From positions 1-14,980 of the forward strand of contig QHUQ01000116.1 in the NCBI GenBank assembly GCA_003221985.1: a stretch of 14,980 bases of DNA. Direction: 5' to 3'. Positions 13,151 through 14,980 of this stretch are shown one piece after another. Positions within the stretch are counted from its first letter, which is position 1; each line of letters starts with the position of its first letter. Position numbers and translations under genes: made by a program. The notes below the pieces were generated by a model, which was not told the origin of the DNA, made no database searches, and worked only from the letters and a program-made list of their open reading frames with translations. This DNA is from Gemmatimonadota bacterium (GTDB lineage Bacteria; Gemmatimonadota; Gemmatimonadetes; Gemmatimonadales; GWC2-71-9).

Positions 13151-14373
13151 CAGTACGGAGGCTCCGCGACGTGCCGCGGATCGTCCAGGATCAATGCCTG
13201 CAGCTCCGTACCCACGGGAACCGCCGGCATGTCGGCCGGGACGATGAGCAGGGCATTGGCGCGCGCCATACTGGTGAGAATGCCAGACCCCTGCGGCCCT
13301 GTCAAACGCGCCTCCTCTCCCTCTACTATTGCGCGCAAGTAGTGTCTCAGCCTGGGACCGAGGGTGATCGCCTCTCGGACGATGACGGGCACCGTCCGAC
13401 GAAACGGTAACGCGTGCCCCTGCAAGCGCCGGATGGCGGGTCGCACGAACAGCTCGAAGGTAACCATCGTGCTTACCGGATTCCCCGGCAGCCCGATCCA
13501 CGGAACGCCCCTGAGGCTCCCGAATCCTACCGGCGCGCCCGGGCGCATCCCGATGCGCCAGAACGTCAGCTCGCCGCCCAGCTCCTGCAGTACCTCGCGC
13601 ACCAGATCGTGCTCGCCGACGCTGACGCCGGCGGTCGTCACGAGCAGGTCGGCGCCCGCCGAGCCGCGCAGGTGCTCTCTCAGGCTGTCCCTGGTATCCC
13701 GAGCGACGCCGAGGTTGAGAGGGTCGGCTGCCGCGCGGCGGATCAGGGCGTCGAGGGTGTAGGAGTTGGAGCTCGCGATCTTCGTCCCCGCGAGAATCTC
13801 CTGCTTCTGATCGAGGTCGACGATCTCGTCGCCGGAACCCATGAATGCGACGCGTGCCGGGCGGTGCACGAGCGGCGCATCCCAGGCGATCGAAGCGAGC
13901 ACGCCCAGCTGCGCCGGCCCGAGCGCGGTGCCGGCGGGGAGCACGACGGCGCCCTTGCGGATGTCCTCGCCGCGGCGCCGGATGTTCTTGCCGACGTCGG
14001 GCGCGGTGCGGATCGTGACGGTGCCGTTCGATCCCTGCGCCGTGTCTTCCTGACGGATTACCGTATCGGCACCTTGTGGCAGCGGCGCGCCGGTGAAGAT
14101 CCGGATCGCCTGCCCGGCGGCAATGACCTTGGTGGGGAACTGGCCGGCGGGAACGGTCTCGATCACGTCGAGATCGGTTACGGTGTCCCTCAGATCCGCG
14201 CTGCGCACGGCGTAGCCGTCCATCGCGGAGTTGTCCCAGGGCGGCAGATCGATCGGGCTGGCGACGTCCTCCGCAAGCACGGCGTCGAGCGCGGCGCGCA
14301 GCGGGCGGCGCTCGGCGGGGAGCGGCCGGACGTGGTCCACGATGACTCGCGCTGCTTCGGCCGGCGTCATCAT
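13150..14373 (-). CDS. moeA: Molybdopterin molybdenumtransferase MoeA
   Basis: A 407-aa protein of normal MoeA length. It inserts molybdate into adenylylated molybdopterin to form molybdenum cofactor. Visible motifs are WDNSAMDGYAVR (46-57), RIFTGAPLPQGADTVI (91-106), GKNIRRRGEDI (128-138), GSGDEI (179-184), SSNSYTLDAL (201-210), TTAGVSVGEHD (246-256) and GLPGNPVS (294-301). The E. coli WKxxxKPGKP stretch reads WRxxxRPGAP here (272-281), replacing three lysines with Arg, Arg and Ala; this may be normal for the lineage. The start ATG at 14373 overlaps the mobB stop (ATGA); the next codon, ATG at 14370, would also fit. The frame runs open far upstream, but that part is the mobB gene in another frame. 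The stop overlaps the diguanylate cyclase start. Confidence 0.95.
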   Translation of the reverse strand: MMTPAEAARVIVDHVRPLPAERRPLRAALDAVLAEDVASPIDLPPWDNSAMDGYAVRSADLRDTVTDLDVIETVPAGQFPTKVIAAGQAIRIFTGAPLPQGADTVIRQEDTAQGSNGTVTIRTAPDVGKNIRRRGEDIRKGAVVLPAGTALGPAQLGVLASIAWDAPLVHRPARVAFMGSGDEIVDLDQKQEILAGTKIASSNSYTLDALIRRAAADPLNLGVARDTRDSLREHLRGSAGADLLVTTAGVSVGEHDLVREVLQELGGELTFWRIGMRPGAPVGFGSLRGVPWIGLPGNPVSTMVTFELFVRPAIRRLQGHALPFRRTVPVIVREAITLGPRLRHYLRAIVEGEEARLTGPQGSGILTSMARANALLIVPADMPAVPVGTELQALILDDPRHVAEPPY

Positions 14374-14888
14374 GGCGGAAGTATTCTCGCCCGATCCCAC
14401 GCGAGATTCGCGACCGTCACGAGCCACGCGGTATCGCTGAAGCGAAACACGGGGAAGGGTGCGTGGAGATCGCGGTCGTCCGTGATCATCGCGACCCAAT
14501 CGGCGGGATCGTGCACGGCAGGGTCGAAGACGGGCTTGGGGCCGGCGACCGTGCGATAGACTTCGATCTTGGGGAGCGGCGCCCGCTTGAACCCCTCGAC
14601 CAACACGATGTCGGCGTCGCTCAGGTAGCGGTGGGCCAGCGTGATCGGATCGGACTCCTGCGACGTGTGCTCGAACAGCACGCGCTGCCCCGGCGACTCG
14701 ATCAAGACGCGCTCCGCTTTCCCTTCGTGCCAATGCCGCCAGGTGTCCTTGCCCTTGCGATCCACGTCCGCCGGGTGTGCGCCGTGCTTGATCGTCATCA
14801 CGCGGAACTTGCGGCGCGCGAGCTCCGCGGCGAGCGCGACGAGGAACGTCGGCTTGCCCGCGTTCTTGAGGCCGATGATGGAGATCAT
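14370..14888 (-). CDS. mobB: Molybdopterin-guanine dinucleotide biosynthesis adapter MobB, altered Walker A
   Basis: The ATG at 14888 overlaps the mobA stop (ATGA) and starts MISIIGLKNAGK, the expected MobB opening; a GTG at 14903 would add five residues inside mobA and is less likely. The 172-aa product has the KHGAH segment (34-38) and SDADIVLVEGFK (90-101), the family Walker B-like strand. MobB is a GTP-binding helper for MobA in forming the guanine dinucleotide form of the cofactor. The P-loop reads GLKNAGKP (6-13): the Ser/Thr that should follow Lys12 to coordinate Mg2+ is Pro13, with Thr14 after it. One base change (CCG instead of ACG) would restore the consensus, so it may be a true substitution, a clade variant or an error. 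Position between mobA and moeA supports the identity. Confidence 0.9.
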   Translation of the reverse strand: MISIIGLKNAGKPTFLVALAAELARRKFRVMTIKHGAHPADVDRKGKDTWRHWHEGKAERVLIESPGQRVLFEHTSQESDPITLAHRYLSDADIVLVEGFKRAPLPKIEVYRTVAGPKPVFDPAVHDPADWVAMITDDRDLHAPFPVFRFSDTAWLVTVANLAWDRARILPP

Positions 14889-14980
14889 GCGTGTCGCCGC
14901 CACAGCTCCTCCGCGCGCGCGAGATCGTCCGGCGTGTTGACGTTGAAGAACAGCTCGTCGGGATCTCCGAACTTCTTGAC
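14885..14980 (-). CDS. mobA: Molybdenum cofactor guanylyltransferase MobA, C-terminal end only
   Basis: The last 31 residues are visible, ending in TGA at 14885-14887; the gene continues off the right edge. The fragment contains DPDELFFNVNTPDDLARAEEL, matching the FxNVNTPEDL motif near the C-terminus of MobA proteins, which attach GMP to molybdopterin. The following mobB and moeA genes strongly support this reading. The nucleotidyltransferase active site is outside the window and cannot be assessed. Confidence 0.85.
   Translation of the reverse strand, partial: VKKFGDPDELFFNVNTPDDLARAEELWRRHA

Noticed and set aside
13151..13501. N-terminal extension of the diguanylate cyclase
   Set aside because: It lies inside moeA, is Arg/Gly-rich and has no homology; the ATG at 13150 is coupled to the moeA stop.
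13414..14559. A 381-codon open frame on the plus strand opposite moeA and mobB
   Set aside because: Antisense to two strongly recognised cofactor genes and without motifs.
14374..14733. N-terminal extension of MoeA
   Set aside because: It lies inside mobB in another frame; the true MoeA N-terminus begins at the ATG overlapping the mobB stop.

Overview
The window is GC-rich and gene-dense. The protein types (an exported TPR/GWxTD protein, CarboxypepD_reg-like regions, and the wording of the ETF subunits and MoeA) suggest a Gemmatimonadota bacterium or a close relative, probably an uncultured one. This assignment is an inference from protein style; there is no rRNA or other marker gene in view. 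I found no tRNA, rRNA, CRISPR array, insertion sequence or phage gene.

The left half (1-8214) reads rightwards and looks like one transcription unit. It holds the tail of a glutaryl-CoA dehydrogenase-type acyl-CoA dehydrogenase, a 1029-aa exported TPR-GWxTD-CarboxypepD_reg protein, a 592-aa exported protein built from about four copies of an unrecognised ~100-residue domain, then etfB, etfA and an ETF:quinone oxidoreductase (ETF-QO). The dehydrogenase would pass electrons to ETF (EtfAB), and ETF-QO would pass them to the quinone pool. The two exported proteins between these electron-transfer genes are unexplained. EtfA and ETF-QO are both shorter than usual because of internal in-frame gaps in their N-terminal nucleotide-fold regions, and ETF-QO has only three of the four usual [4Fe-4S] cysteines.

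The right half (8217-14980) reads leftwards. From its upstream end it holds the tail of mobA, then mobB, moeA, a membrane diguanylate cyclase, an M61-family metallopeptidase with a PDZ domain, and a MarC-family membrane protein. Each gene overlaps the next by 1-4 bp (ATGA, ATGA, TGATG, TTGA, GTGA), so this looks like a translationally coupled operon that starts outside the window. It joins molybdenum cofactor maturation with c-di-GMP synthesis and envelope functions. MobB has a proline at the Walker A Ser/Thr position. After a 139-bp gap, which may hold the only promoter inside this half, come two tandem paralogous MEDS-domain sensors without any kinase partner.

The two halves converge at 8215 with only 2 bp between stop codons and no recognisable terminator. 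The 139-bp gap at 9792-9930 is the largest non-coding stretch.
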